In this document: positions 11,545 through 23,665 of the stretch, in pieces
Layout: each line of letters opens with the position of its first letter
Position numbering within the stretch: position 1 is the first letter of the stretch
NCBI RefSeq assembly: GCF_001640805.2
Contig: NC_066835.1
Coordinates: 22,302,900-22,366,899 of the forward strand
Direction: 5' to 3'
Source of the DNA: Lates calcarifer
Lineage: Eukaryota > Chordata > Actinopteri > Centropomidae
DNA length: 64,000 nt
The notes under the pieces: model-generated
Told to the model about the DNA's origin: nothing
What the model saw: only the letters and a program-made list of their open reading frames with translations
Database searches by the model: none
Position numbers and translations under genes: made by a program

Positions 11545-12530
11545 CTCTGTCTCCTCTCTCTCTGTCTCTCCTCCTCTCTCTGTCTCCTCTCTGTCTCTCC
11601 TCTCTCTGTCTCTCCTCTCTGTCTCCTCCTCTCTCTCTGTCTCTCCTCTCTCTGTCTCTCCTCCATCTGTCTCCTCTCTCTCTGTCTCTCCTCCTCTCTC
11701 TGTCTCCTCTCTGTCTCTCCTCTCTGTCTCTCCTCTCTCTGTCTCCTCTCTGTCTCTCTCTGTCTCTCCTCTCTGTCTCCTCCTCTCTCTCTGTCTCTCC
11801 TCCATCTGTCTCCTCTCTCTGTCTCTCTCTGTCTCTCCTCCCTCTGTCTCCTCCTCTCTCTCTCTGTCTCTCCTCCTCTCTGTCTCTCCTCCTCTCTGTC
11901 TCTCCTCTCTCTGTCTCTCCTCCATCTGTCTCCTCTCTCTGTCTCTCTCTGTCTCTCCTCCCTCTGTCTCTCTCTGTCTCTCCTCCTCTCTGTCTCTCCT
12001 CCGTCTGTCTCCTCCTCTCTGTCTCTCCTCTCTGTCTCTCCTCTCTCTGTCTCTCCTCCTCTCTGTCTCTCCTCTCTGTCTCTCCTCCTCTCTGTCTCTC
12101 CTCCTCTCTGTCTCTCCTCCTCTGTCTCTCCTCCTCCTCTCTGTCTCTCCTCTCTGTCTCTCCTCTCTCTGTCTCTCCTCCTCTCTCTGTCTCTCCTCCC
12201 TATGTCTCTCCTCTCTGTCTCTCTTCTCTCTGTCTCTCCTCTCTGTCTCTCCTCCTCTCTCTGTCTCTCCTCCGTCTGTCTCCTCCTCTCTGTCTCTCTT
12301 CTCTCTGTCTCTCCTCTCTGTCTCTCCTCCTCTCTCTGTCTCTCCTCCGTCTGTCTCCTCCTCTCTGTCTCTCTTCTCTCTGTCTCCTCCTCTCTGTCTC
12401 TCCTCCTCTCTGTCTCTCCTCCCTCTGTCTCTCCTCCTCTCTGTCTCTCCTCTCTGTCTCCTCCTCTCTGTCTCTCCTCCCTCTGTCTCTCCTCTCTGTC
12501 TCCTCCTCTCTGTCTCTCCTCCTCTATTCC
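11545..12530. repeat. One-kilobase pyrimidine minisatellite
   Basis: About 985 bases built from variants of CTCTCTGTCTCTCCTC with units of roughly 12-20 bases, where blocks such as CTCCTCCGTCTGTCTCC and CTTCTCTCTGTC recur as higher-order units. The plus strand is almost pure pyrimidine broken only by regular G and occasional A. It is free of stop codons in several frames on both strands, which creates spurious long Ser/Leu/Val or Arg/Glu/Gln frames. Mirror symmetry makes triplex formation plausible. Confidence 0.97.
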
Positions 12531-12538
12531 TCCTGCAG
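12531..12538 (+). other. Candidate 3-prime splice acceptor
   Basis: TCCTGCAG directly follows the pyrimidine minisatellite, giving an extreme polypyrimidine tract ahead of CAG|AG. It would pair with the GTGAGT at 11477 to make a 1062-base intron. No coding exon is evident after it. Confidence 0.25.
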
Positions 12539-12753
12539 AGTCTGTGATTGATTGATACGGCAGATAAATAGACAAAAATAACAAACACAACACAAAGACC
12601 TGGCACTTCATGATGTTCACTTTGTGTTGAGATGACTCCTCTGTGGGAGTCAGAGATTGTGATCTTGAGTCACTGTTGGTGAGTTTTGACGTTTCTACAC
12701 CCTCACTTCTTCTCTTCCTGTTTAACTTGTTATCTGTTCATTCTCTCAATCAG

Positions 12754-12754
<1 letters not shown>

Positions 12755-12792
<38 letters not shown>
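12755..12792. repeat. (AC)19 microsatellite
   Basis: Uninterrupted AC run. Confidence 0.97.
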
Positions 12793-12796
<4 letters not shown>

Positions 12797-13354
12797 TAGC
12801 CGTGTTCAGGTGCTGAATCCAAACTCAGGTGGACAGACAGGAACATGATGCTGAGCTCCTGTCATATCAGAGTTAATGTTCACTCACTGTTACACAGACA
12901 ACCATCAGGACCCTGAACACAGCATCAAAGGCTGGAGCTAGCATGGCTAACAGGCTAACAGCCAGCAGATTTAAAGGATAACCTGAGCCTAATTTTCCAG
13001 GTTTTAGACTTCTCATTCTTTTCTTTGACTGTTGATCCCTCACTTTGATTTGTCTGCGACATGAGCAGCAACAAGGATCCATCACACAAACAACAATAGA
13101 TCTGACAAACCACAAACTGCAGAGTGTGTGTGTGTGGTTATAAAGGCAGCTGTGTTCACCTGTGTGACTGTGACTGGATGCTACCTGTTCAGCTGAGCAG
13201 CTGATGAATTAGTGATGAGACGTGAATGAAGCAGCTGATGTCAGTCACTGACTCCTGTCACCGTCCTCGAGCTCAGGTGAGTTCAGGGACTTCTCTCTGA
13301 AGTGTCTCCTGGTGAAGCTGCAACCGGAAGCAGACCCCCCCCGCGACTTTCACA
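12793..13354. other. Non-coding stretch with a small TTAGC-type remnant
   Basis: CTAGCATGGCTAACAGGCTAACAG at 12938-12961 belongs to the GCTAACATG word family seen in other repeats of this window. A CAG|GTGAGT donor-like word at 13274-13282 has no open frame before it. Confidence 0.4.
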
Positions 13355-13660
13355 CTGTGAGAACTTTTAATGGGAGAAAATGATAGCATTGCAGAGTCCC
13401 CCCGGGAGACGTAATTCACAGCTTCTCAATCATGCCATCGGCTCTGTGATTGATTTCCTCCCTCGCGGGCAGCTCTTGGTTTAAGTTCATTTCTATGAAA
13501 ATCAACCTGCAGAGACTTGGGACCTGCTGCAGAGATAATCCATCACTGAAAACTCTTTTACCTTTATAGGTTTTCTTTTCACTTCCTCATGACTGGGATT
13601 CTTTTCTGCAGTTGCTTGCCAATTAAAACGACTAAATTAAAAGTGACTTTTCATCTTAGT
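13355..13660. other. CNE-like block
   Basis: Repeat-free DNA with TGATAGCATTGCAGAG, GTAATTCACAGCTTCTCAATC, TGTGATTGATTTCC (PBX/MEIS-like TGATTGAT) and CCAATTAAAACGAC. The alternation of AT-rich cores and short GC words resembles conserved regulatory DNA. This is inference from texture. Confidence 0.3.
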
Positions 13661-14225
13661 GTGATGCAGTGCTGTGACGATGCTGTGAATGAGTGCAAAC
13701 TTTATTTTGAAAGGACAGATGATACTCTTCATATTGAAGTGTAGCTTTATTTTTACGGGTGTGTATGTATGGACCTCTGCTAGCTTTACTTCCTGTTTTG
13801 CCTCTTGTGGTGTCCTGGGCAGGTAGGCCTTCTCCTCACTCTGTTCACCTCTGATTCAGCGTTACTGTGACGCTGAGCTGCTCTGAACGAGCTGTAAGTG
13901 AATATAATGCTGTTTGAATCTGAATGTTAAACACTGAGCTGAGAGCAGTTAGTTAGCTGCTTTACATGGACTTACTCAGTGACTCTGCTCACAGAGGATT
14001 TACACAAGAGAGCCTGAGAAAGCTCTGTTCTCCTACACTCACAGGTTGGTGGGTTTCTCCTCCTCGTTTCCTTCATCCGTCTGTGTTGCTGCTCATCACT
14101 TCCTCCTCTTTTAGAGTCAGCGAATGTTGAGTTTCTCTGCTGTTGCAGCTGCAGATGGTCGTCGGTGGTGGTTTTATATTAACTGCTGGAGTTTTACTTT
14201 GAAATTAATATTATGTTGTATAATG
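13661..14225. other. Non-coding stretch, no feature seen
   Basis: No array, exon or motif cluster that I can support. Confidence 0.4.
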
Positions 14226-14463
14226 AAGTGTGCACCCTCCTCACCCCCCTCTCCTCCTCTCCTGGCTTTACTTATCACCCTCTCCTCCTTCGTCACCCCC
14301 TCTTTTTCCCTCCCTCCCTCCCAGTCTCCTCCTCCCCCTTCCTCTCCTGCCTCCTGAATCTCTCGGCTGAATCTCCCCTGCATCCTAAATCTCAGCCTCC
14401 TCCTCCTCCTGCTCCTGCTCCTCCTCCTGCTCCTCCTCCTGCTCCTGCTCCTCTTCCTCCTCA
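14226..14463. repeat. C/T-rich low-complexity tract with (TCC/TGC) triplets
   Basis: Nearly pure pyrimidine DNA. From 14398 it becomes a CTC/CTG triplet repeat (CCTCCTCCTGCTCCTGCTCC pattern). The proline-rich frame through it is a repeat translation. Confidence 0.9.
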
Positions 14464-14623
14464 GTGCGTGTTGGAGTGCGTCATCGTGGGCGTCTGGTCA
14501 GGCACCGTGCTCTCTGCATTCAGTCTTTCATTTTTTTATGTCTGATAATAGTACGAGGCTCGGAAGTAATGTTCCTGCGTAGGAAGAGAGAATCAATAAG
14601 GCTTTATTCAACTGGTGCAACCC

Positions 14624-14694
14624 TGTGTGTGTGTGTCTTCATCTGTGTGTGTGTGTGTGTGTGTAAATATCCCTTTGTGTGTATGTGTGTGTAT
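14624..14694. repeat. Interrupted (GT)n microsatellite
   Basis: GT runs at 14624-14636 and 14644-14664 continue as GTGTGTATGTGTGTGTATG. Confidence 0.95.
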
Positions 14695-16239
14695 GAGGCT
14701 CTGAGACGGACTGTGAGTGTGTGATTTGAATTTTGATCTGAAATAATCGAGGCGAGCTGTGTGTTGAAATGAGCTCCTGCAGGAGTTGATTGGGTGATTA
14801 TGGAGGAGCGTGTGTTTCCTGTACACAGTCTCTTTATAGAACCACACAGCTTCTGATTGGAACCTATCAGTTTCAATGGATTCTTTATCAGGTTCAGGTG
14901 GAGGGTTGGAGGTTAGGAGGTAGAGAAGTGATGACGTGTAGTGAAATGGCTTCAGGAAGTTGGCGTCTTATTCATCCTCCATTTGGTTATACCAGGTGGA
15001 GGAGGAGGTGTAGTAATCTCGACACAGATGTAGCTGTTTTTCAGTTTGTCGATGTGATTTTATGTGTTTTTGCCTTTTTGGCAGCAAATTCAGGATAAAA
15101 AGAAAAGACTAACAACATATTGGACGATCTGAGGAAAGTGTCACCGTGCCAAAAACTGTAGCATAAATGCTTGGTGCAGACACAGAGTCACACTTAGCAT
15201 CAGTCAGCCCTTGTTGGGCCAGGTGAAGCTATGAACATCAAGGATACAGGTCGTCTTCACTGCTGCCATCTTCATGTCTGTCTCCATCCATCTTCTGACA
15301 ATCTTTTCCTTGTTTGTCTCTTTTTATTTGTCCTTCTTCCCATTTGTACTTCCACAGTATTGATTGTAGTTTGGACTCTGGAGGGTTTGATTGTCAACCC
15401 ATCTATATACACAATAGAGCTGACATTTTGTTTCTCTGGGGCCGGTGGAGCTACATTACATTTAACATTAAGGCAGCGCTAACAAGGCAACGAGACACGA
15501 GGAGCCAAGACCAAACAAAGCCAGAGCGAAACAAGAGTAAACAGAGTCAGTGAGAGGAAGTAGAATGAAAACGTTTGCTTTGTGCATGTGTGCTGCTCTA
15601 TCGTGTGCATCTCTCTCTATTATTTACATATTTATAAGATGAGACAAACTCAGGCTCATTTCTAGTTATTTCTGTTTATTTTTCTGTTGATTTTGTTCTG
15701 TCAAATAAAATGAAATCAATAACTACAGTCGAAACGTGACAAGACAGTAAGGCCTGATGCAGTTTCCTGTTCTCTTCTGAAGACAAATGATTTGTGTTTA
15801 ACACCAGTGATTAAAAGTGTTTGTTTATCCATAAATGGGGTTTGCTGCTGTTGCACATCTGCTTCCACCCACATGATGACCTGTTTTTTATTGTGAACGT
15901 TATTTCAGAGGTTAACTCACCCACATGCCGTGGACACATGAAGTTCATGTTTTCACGTGTGTAATGCTATTATTAATATCTGAATTGCTGTAGTTACCAT
16001 GTGAGGTATCTTCATCACGTGTTCCTGTGTCATGTGAAACGCTTCCACATGTGATAAATACACAGATTTTATTTGTACAGAGAGGAAGTGAGACGTCCTG
16101 CTTTAGACCGGCTGCAAAAACTGATTCATCCACATGTGGACTTTAAACAGCTGAAACTCTGCAGGAATATATTTGAAGCAAATCTGGGTGAAATGGGGAC
16201 ATTCTAATAAAGCTTATAGGCTGTATCCTTCAGCTATTA
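14695..16239. other. Non-coding stretch, no feature seen
   Basis: Mixed and AT-rich DNA. Several TCACGTG/CACATG words occur around 15924-16140 but form no clear array. Confidence 0.4.
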
Positions 16240-16705
16240 AACACACTATCATGGAGTGACTTTGACTCGGAACGTCTCCGCCTTTAGACTCGGCCACATC
16301 CATCCTGACTCTATTAGACGCCACAATCAGCTGTGGCTCCTAAAGAGCTTCTGTCTGGGGACACTATTACCTGCAGTAAGTCACGGCGGAGGAAGATAAC
16401 AATTATGGAGCCTCCATCATTTTTCCTCCACTTCCCCTCCTGCACAAACCACAGGTGGAGAGAGCTCGGTGGATGGAGGGTTTAAGGGGGTCAAACCTCC
16501 TCCGTCACTGTCTGGGCCGCACGCTGCATCCCGTCGATAATTGAGGGAGCTGTATTGATATCCTGCTCGGCTGCGATGAAGGAAAATCACCCCTATTTAC
16601 TGATAATGGCACCGAGTGGAGACGGATGCTTTTGCACAGAAGGCAGAGCAGCTTCAGGGCGGCGGGGGGAGTTCACATTGAAATTAGCCTGGAAAGGAAA
16701 ATAGA
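16240..16705. other. CNE-like block
   Basis: Long repeat-free segment with GATAACAATTATGG (16395-16408, a SOX-type AACAAT core), GTCGATAATTGAGGG, and TTTACTGATAATGGCACC. It ends near a GTGAGT-like word at 16709 that lacks an open frame. Among the better CNE candidates by texture. Confidence 0.35.
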
Positions 16706-17050
16706 CGTGAGTATGCATCACAGCATATAAAGAAGGATTTAATTCTACTATTCAGGCTTGAGTTGGAAAGAAAGCAGAGTCAAGTAGACAGTGCTCTTCT
16801 TACAGAATTGCCTTCATTTTTCTCATTATTTTCGCTGCAGAAGCTGAACTACTACAGCAATAAACAAGATAAACAAGACAAGTGCCACTTGTGCGGCAGA
16901 ACGCTCTCATTACATCAGTGCTGCTGCCTGTTTTCTGGTTTCAGTGGCGACTGTGATCATAACGAGGCTGGGGATCCAACCTCAATACTAGTTTTTATCA
17001 AAACTTTAGAGCATATTTACTTTGGCTGAACTTTACAGATGCTCTGAGCC

Positions 17051-17169
17051 TCCATCCATCCATCCATCCATCCATCCATTAGCTATTCAGCTCATCCTTT
17101 GAGGGTCAAGGAAAGAGGCGGTGTACATCCTGGAAACATCACCATTCAACCTGCATGTCTTTGGACTGG
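17051..17169 (+). repeat. Decayed (TCCA)n-leading teleost repeat
   Basis: (TCCA)7 at 17051-17078 leads into TTAGCTATTCAGCTCATCC, then GAGGCGGTGTACATCCTGG, and ends ACCTGCATGTCTTTGGACTG-like at 17149-17168. These blocks occur in the same order in a very common fish interspersed repeat whose middle is missing here. Confidence 0.75.
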
Positions 17170-17655
17170 ACCAATGTGCTGCTTAAGAAAACCAGGCCAC
17201 CCCTTTATAGGGACGTGTCCTTATGGCATGAATTTAGCTGTTTTGACTGTGTCAGACTGTGTTTAACACTGTGTAGACTATTCACAGTGGCAGTACAATC
17301 TTTTCATTGTTTAATCTGACAGCAGCTATTTCTGTCTGTGAACCTTGAAAACTTGCTCACCAGAAAGCAAGCAACCCTCAGCTGTCATGTTTCCAGTCTT
17401 TGCATATTTAACAGAATTTTTAAGGCAGAAATATCAATATTTATTGCTCAGATTTTTGTAACCAGGTTGAAAATACCACACATTGTAATAAAATGATGAT
17501 AAGATAAAGGTAATGTTTTAAATACAGTTAATAGATGCATCATAAATATGGTGTTCATGAAAGTTTAAAAAGATATAGATGTAAAGTTAGAAATATTCTG
17601 TTTTGTTGTGAAGAGTCCGTGGTTGTAAGAGGAAGTAGTATTTCAAAATAAGAGT
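17170..17655. other. AT-rich non-coding stretch
   Basis: AT-rich DNA ahead of the CpG-rich segment. No feature beyond short A/T runs is seen. Confidence 0.4.
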
Positions 17656-17659
17656 ATGC

Positions 17660-18155
17660 TGGTCATTGATTGGCTGTGGGCGGTTGGACCACAGGAAGAG
17701 AGAGCGGAAGTAAACACGAGCGTTAAGTTTAGATAACTTGACCAAGAACGTCGCGACGAAAACGGCGTGTGAACGGTTGCGCAGACAAACATGTAGCTGT
17801 TGTGTTGGATTATCTACTCGACAACCGTCACCGGGACATTTTCCGGAGCAGCTGGAGATATTTCGACTCGAAGTTTGTCGCACAGTTAAAGTGTGAGAAC
17901 TAGTGTCGCGCGATTACGTTATTCCGTTAGCTTACTGAGAGTATTAGCATCGAATAGCAAAGTGAATGGGCTTTTAGCCTGTGTACAGGTAACTCGGCTA
18001 ATGCTAGAGGCTCCAGCTCACCGTTTCCGATGTGGGACAGTTTTATCAGAGAGTGCGGCAACACGTTCACAGGACGAGAGAGAGACCACACACCTGTTCT
18101 TCACCTGAGACCGAGAGACCGGTAACCTCTGCAGACTGGACTCACCATCAAGGTA
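17660..18155 (+). promoter_or_regulatory. CpG-island promoter candidate with first exon
   Basis: I count 23 CpG dinucleotides in 17701-17940, far above anything else here. Upstream lie ATTGG (inverted CCAAT box, 17669-17673), a GGGCGG GC box (17678-17683) and GCGGAAGT (17704-17711), a strong ETS/GABP site; TTCCGG at 17841-17846 is a second ETS core in the other orientation. There is no TATA box. Motif order and spacing fit a housekeeping-type start near 17720-17780. Donor-like words follow at 17989 (CAG|GTAACT) and 18152 (AAG|GTACCA), so an untranslated first exon on the plus strand is plausible. CpG-island promoters can fire both ways, so the minus strand is possible too. No coding sequence is recognised. 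Confidence 0.5.
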
Positions 18156-19865
18156 CCACACCTTTATTTTACCTCTCTCTGAGAGAAAAGATAAATCCAG
18201 TTTGTTTGTTGTTGTAGAGGTGATGTGTTTTAAATAAAGGTTAATGCAGCAATATTAGTGGTTTTACAGTTTAATAGATGTGCATTAACAGACTCAAGAC
18301 GATTAAAATATAGGCTAATGCATATAGGTGAAGGAGAAACAAGACAACATGGGCTCAGGTGTTCTTTGTAAACGTGAATATAAAAACTGTGTTTTATGTG
18401 GTGTAAAGTTAGGCTAAAATGTCTAGTAAATAAAGCAGAAAGGACATTTTGTGCCGCCCTTTAAGAACCACTGCCATAAATTAAAGTACCTAAATATGTT
18501 GTTCAAGGCAGCGTCCACTGTTACTGAAATGACCATTGTTGGCCCAGAGTGAATTATGACTTCAGGTGGAACATTTGTGCCACATTTTGTTGGCACAGGA
18601 CACACTGTTCACACTGTTCCTGGTTTCCTGCCAACAGGCAGTGATCCTTTCTTTAAACCACATCAACAATGTTTTGTCTAATTCAAATCAACATAATGAT
18701 ACAAGTGTCAGATCAGAAAACATAATTTTAGTAGCAGTGATACAGTATAAATGGTTTTCTGCTGCTGTATAATAACTGCATGAAATGATCCAGTGTTTAC
18801 TCCATACATGTTACTGGGTCTAAACTTTTTTCTATGTGATTTTATATATTAATTTTTCTTCTCACTAATTTACTTCAGAGCATACAAACAATTATACACT
18901 GTTGGCAGTTATTTTATCAGCTACCTTGTTTAGAGAGAATTATTCTTGTTACAGATATAATTGAATTTGCCCTTAAACATGAAAGGTTTTATTAAACTGT
19001 AGATATGTTACTTGGAACAAAGAGTTTTTATAGTGTCCATTTATTTGCCAGGTTGTTTTTATAATCAAAGTCCAAAAGTAGATTTTTATTTTGTTAGAGA
19101 TGTTTCAAATGATGGAGGGTAACACTAAACCAAACCCTCCCATCGCCTCTGTGGATTGTTTTGATGTGGCAGTGACGTTAAAATGACATTTGATTTTGTG
19201 TTGCCGGGTTGGTGTTTTAAAAAGGTCAGTGTCAGAGCTCAGGCAGGGGAAGAAGAGAGATCAAATTTGACATGGATGTTGATTTATCTTTCATCGTGAA
19301 AACATAATGTCTCAGTTATGGCGAACTGTGTCGGTAATAAGACTGCATTTGAATTATTCATACGGTTTCATATAAATCTGAAGGGGCTGTAATGTGTGCT
19401 GACTCCTATTGGAAGTGGATGTATGTTGACTGATTGGTTCAGTGGAGCTGAAGCGGTGAAACTGCAGGATGATGCTGTGAATGCTTCTGTGCTCGGTGAT
19501 GAATTGTGATGCTTTACAGGTCGAACGTTTGCATAAAGGTCCTGTGCAGAGACTTTTCTTTTATTGCTCTCTAAATTAGTGTCATTGTGTGTTATGGTTT
19601 TTATTCGTCTTGTTCCAGATAAAAACACTTTTTGTAGGGTTATTGGATTTGATTCTCACTGGAGCCAACCTGGCATTTATATACTAACATCATTACTTAT
19701 TCATACTCATTGTAAATTGCTCGGTACAAAGCAGTTTGTGTCCACCAGTTTTTCCATTTGTTTGTATTAGGTAAGTAACACAGTGTAAGTGTTTAAACCT
19801 TTGTCTTAAAGCTGGAGTCTGTAACACTTGTTTAATGAATATATCAATATTTCATCCATCTGTAT
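18156..19865. other. AT-rich stretch downstream of the CpG promoter candidate
   Basis: Low-CpG, AT-rich DNA without microsatellites. It could be the first intron of the putative transcript. I see no convincing second exon. Confidence 0.35.
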
Positions 19866-20515
19866 TGCAGGGTTTTGCCCAGTAATGTGCCAGTAGTTCA
19901 CAAATAACCACCAGTATTAGTCCTCACTCGCCAACAGTGGCCCATAGTCATCATTAATGGTTCCCAGTAGCAACCAGTGGATCTCAGTAAACACCAGTAC
20001 TCACCCATAGTCCTCATTAACCAACAGCGGTCCGCATAATCACCAGGGGTCTTCAGTACAGGCTAGTTGTCTCCAATTAGTCCTCTGTAGCCACCAGGAG
20101 CCAATAGACCCTAGAAGACCTCGACCAACAGCAGGCCCCAGTAATTAACTGTCCCAAGTATACACCAGTGTCACCACCAGTTGTTATTACCATCACCCAG
20201 CTGCAAGTGAGTCCCACTAATCCCTGGTAGGTCCCAGTAAGAGCTAATTGCCAGTATTTGTCCTCTCTGGTTGTTACCACACGTGCCCAGTTTGTCATTA
20301 ATTGGTCCCAGTAGCCAAGTAGACTTTAGAAGTCCTCACTAGGCAACAGCAGACCTGGAGCATTATTGTCTCTATGCAGAAGCCACAAGTCGTCTTAGAG
20401 TTGTCCTCACTAGCCAATAGTAGTTGCCACTGGTCACCCACAGTCCCCAGTATTCATTAGTTGTCTCCTGTAGCAACCAGTTGCATTCAGTAGTTTCTTG
20501 TAGCGTCATTTCTAT
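19866..20515. repeat. Old degenerate tandem array (CCAGTAG / TCCTCACTAGCCAACAG units)
   Basis: Diverged copies of TCCTCACTAGCCAACAGTGG occur at 19921, 20011, 20081, 20118, 20333 and 20403, linked by CCCAGTAGCAACCAGTGG-type words. Two of the spacings are 70 and one is 90 bases, so the ancestral unit was probably 70-90 bases with internal subrepeats. Divergence between units is high, unlike the perfect microsatellites elsewhere. No coding frame runs through it. Confidence 0.75.
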
Positions 20516-20739
20516 CAGTCACTTGTGGAAGAGACTTGCTTGTAAAGTGGTTTTAGTCGCCAGATCTGAAATCATGCTTTAGTTTTTATGCTCAGATACT
20601 GTGAAACAAATAAATGATGATGAAAGTGAGTTAATGGAGGTAAAAACATAATCTGTGCTGCTGAGCTTTCCTCTGAAATCTACCTGCTGACGGCACAAGG
20701 CTGCTCATGAATGAATTTGTAGGAGGTACGGTTGGTGAG

Positions 20740-21130
20740 CACAAAATGGATGTAGAGTCTGTTTGAACCGAGCCCCATAAATTAAATGTTAAAATTAATT
20801 CCATACATTGTTCACACCCGCGGCAGCAGCATTAACAACCAGGCCTGTGGGCCTCTGCCTTCGTGATAGATTTGTTTTCAGTCGTTTCCTCCGTATGAAG
20901 TCGTATGAATTTCTACAGGAACCCCATCACGGCAGCCTGATAGAGGCATCTATCAAACTGTGTGTGTCTGCCCGTGAACATTAGCACATGAGCATTATGA
21001 ACCTGTAGATGTATAAATCTGTCTGAGTGCGCCGTGTGCGTTGAAGCAGCGTTGCCTCTGCTCACGTCACTAAATATGGACGCCCTGACCTTTCCATGAA
21101 ACGCACTGAATCCTCCCTGCAAGCTCTGAT
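20740..21130. other. CNE-like block
   Basis: Repeat-free DNA with CATAAATTAAATGTTAAAATTAATTCC-type AT cores, TGTGATAGATTTG-like words, CTATCAAACTGTG and TCACGTCACTAAATATGG. Texture suggests regulatory conservation. Confidence 0.3.
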
Positions 21131-23444
21131 CTCTTATTGATTCTGCCTCTTAAGTGCACTTCAGGTATGAAGAGAGATGGAGATGAAGAGGCTTGAGAAT
21201 ATAGAGTGGCGAGTAAAGAAGCTGCAGCTCAATATATGGAAAGTTGTCCAGATTATGGTGTTGATCAAGTAGAAAGACCTTACTCGACCAGATTCTGAAC
21301 CGCCGCAGTATTTAATGAGCTGGGACTTGACTCACAGATTGAAAAGTGCACAGTTACTGGCTGCACAGAGTCCACCCGTTTTTCTCTGCTGAAAGGAACT
21401 CGTTTTGTGAAAGATGCTCGTTCGCTTGTTGGAAGGTTTGTGAGTTGGAGAACTGCCCTGTGTTTTCTCTCAAACACGCTCATAATGTTTACTGCAGTAT
21501 GTAAATGGTCAAAGTAAATGGACAGTCCAGATATCACAATGGTGAAGACAGAAGCTCAGAAAAGAGAAGCTGAAATCAGGCTCTAGTTTCTCTTTTTGCG
21601 ACAGGCTTTTTCTCTTAATTGAATCAACTCTTAAATAAAAAAAGTTGAAGTTTTAAAACAGATTAGAAGAAATACATTCGAGTCCAGTACAGTCTGTGCT
21701 CTGGCTGTGTCTCTATACAGTTACTTAATAAGATAAAATAAAGTCATTAGTCACAGCACCGCTGGGCAGCTGATTACCAGCTCAATGCTTTGCTAAAAAC
21801 TTAACAGAACACAGCACTGAAACTGTCCAGTTGGTGTGGTGTGGTGTATCCACAGTATTACAGTTAAATGCACTATCATACCTTGAAGATGTTTTGCTTA
21901 TCGCTACATTGTGTGCATCAGATTTGTACTGTATCCTGAGTTCTGTATATTTAACGTTACCGAACTGAACCTGCAGAAGCTTGAAAACTACTGAAAAAAG
22001 AAAGGTGAATGTACTTCTGAACAGGGACCACCCTGAAAGTCTGGGCTGATGGTGACATGAAGAGCTGGTCAATAAACCAAAGGAAGTAATGCATAACAGT
22101 ACAGAACTGTTTCTCTATTACTTCCCATGCAGACAAACCCTGAGCTTCATGGACATTTGTCATATTTCCTGTTTCCAAACAGAGGCAGTGAGAGAAAAAA
22201 AGACAAAGTCACTCCAGAAACTGATGGGACGATTTAGAAAAAGAGTAAACAGAATTGCAGAGAAGACATGAAATATATTTAGAGGGTTTCCGATGCAAAA
22301 AAACAGGCAGTTTGATCTTTTAAAGGCTCAAACAGAAAGAAACTCTTCAACAGTTCCTCCAACTTTTCAGGTAATTGTTTCAGGACAATCGATGCTAACC
22401 AGCAGTGAAGAATGAGCTGTGATTATTCAGACAGAGTGTCCACAGACGCTCAGGCTGCAGATCAGACCCGCCGTACGCTTACGTTACCCATGGCAACAAT
22501 AAAAAATCAATTACCCGCTCATGCTGATGCCTCTGCAGCCTGCAGTCTCACCAAAGCAGGAGCCAAACGAGGGGCGTCACATGACTCGGGTCAGTTATCG
22601 CCGACAGAGCGTTTGGGCTTTAAATCATAGAAAGTAACAGCACAGTGTGATTACAGTCTCCCAGGGGATTGTGGGTATTTTGTCAGGGCACAGTGTGCTA
22701 ACAAACAGGACGCAGAACTTTAGAGGAGTTTTAACAACTTTGCTGTCAACTCACTGGCACAGTTAAACACACACACTGGTGTTTTGTGTTCATTAGTGAA
22801 TAATCATAGAGTCACCAGATAAGACGCCACAGCACAAAGTCCTCACTGTGGGATTTTCCTTTGGAAGCAGGAAATGGTATGAAAAATGTTCTCACTGTTA
22901 TTCTGTTAGACAAACTGTTAATTAGGAAGTTAGTTTCTAACTGGACGCTGTGCCTCAGTGTTTTCCACAATAAAACTAATCAAACAGCAGAGGTAATTAT
23001 TCTGCAGGAGATCGATAAAGGAGCAACCTGAGAAAAGAAGTGACTGAATGACAAATAGAAAATGAGTAGAGAAGGATAAATCATACAGCTGAGTAAAGTT
23101 TAATGTTATAACAGTGAAGTAATTATCAAAACACTAATTAAAACTCATTTAATATGTTGCTTTGCAGCTAAAATAAAGATGGATTAGATGATTATTTTAT
23201 GTCATTAAACACTTTTGTCTTAATTTGATGTTCACTGGATTTTTAAACAGTTTTTTCCTTGTCACAGTGAAACCAGATGAGACAGGAGACAGATGAAACA
23301 ATGAGGGACAGAGAAATCCTCTCTGTTAGTCCCAGTTCAGGACCAACCGTGACCCTGATCCTCATAACTGATGTTCAGGACTCTGAATACATGTAAACAC
23401 AACCTCAGCTCTCTCTCACACACACTGTACAACTGCCAGTTCAC

Positions 23445-23448
<4 letters not shown>
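21131..23448. other. Non-coding stretch with one RFX-like site
   Basis: GTTACCCATGGCAAC at 22483-22497 is X-box-like with one extra base. Otherwise AT-rich DNA, with short chance frames only. Confidence 0.35.
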
Positions 23449-23487
<39 letters not shown>

Positions 23488-23620
23488 TGTGTGTTTGCCC
23501 ACTGACAATGGCAGACACACACTCAATGAGCTGCTTAGTCAACGTTGTTCAGTGGAGCGTCGCAGCACTGCTGGCTGCTTTACTGCAGCACATGGAGGGA
23601 GCAACTGAAGCAGCACTGCA

Positions 23621-23662
<42 letters not shown>
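23449..23662. repeat. Inverted (GT)n / (AC)n microsatellite pair
   Basis: GT run at 23449-23494 with one AT interruption, then (AC)20 at 23623-23662. The two are reverse complements separated by about 130 bases. Confidence 0.97.

Positions 23663-23665
<3 letters not shown>

Noticed and set aside
11239..12620. Open frames of 347-438 residues on both strands
   Set aside because: They are translations of the CTCTGTCTCTCCT minisatellite, open in several frames at once, Ser/Leu/Val-rich on one strand and Arg/Glu/Gln-rich on the other, with no non-repeat domain.
19866..20515. CRISPR array
   Set aside because: Units are diverged and contiguous without unique spacers, and the DNA is vertebrate; it is a decayed minisatellite.
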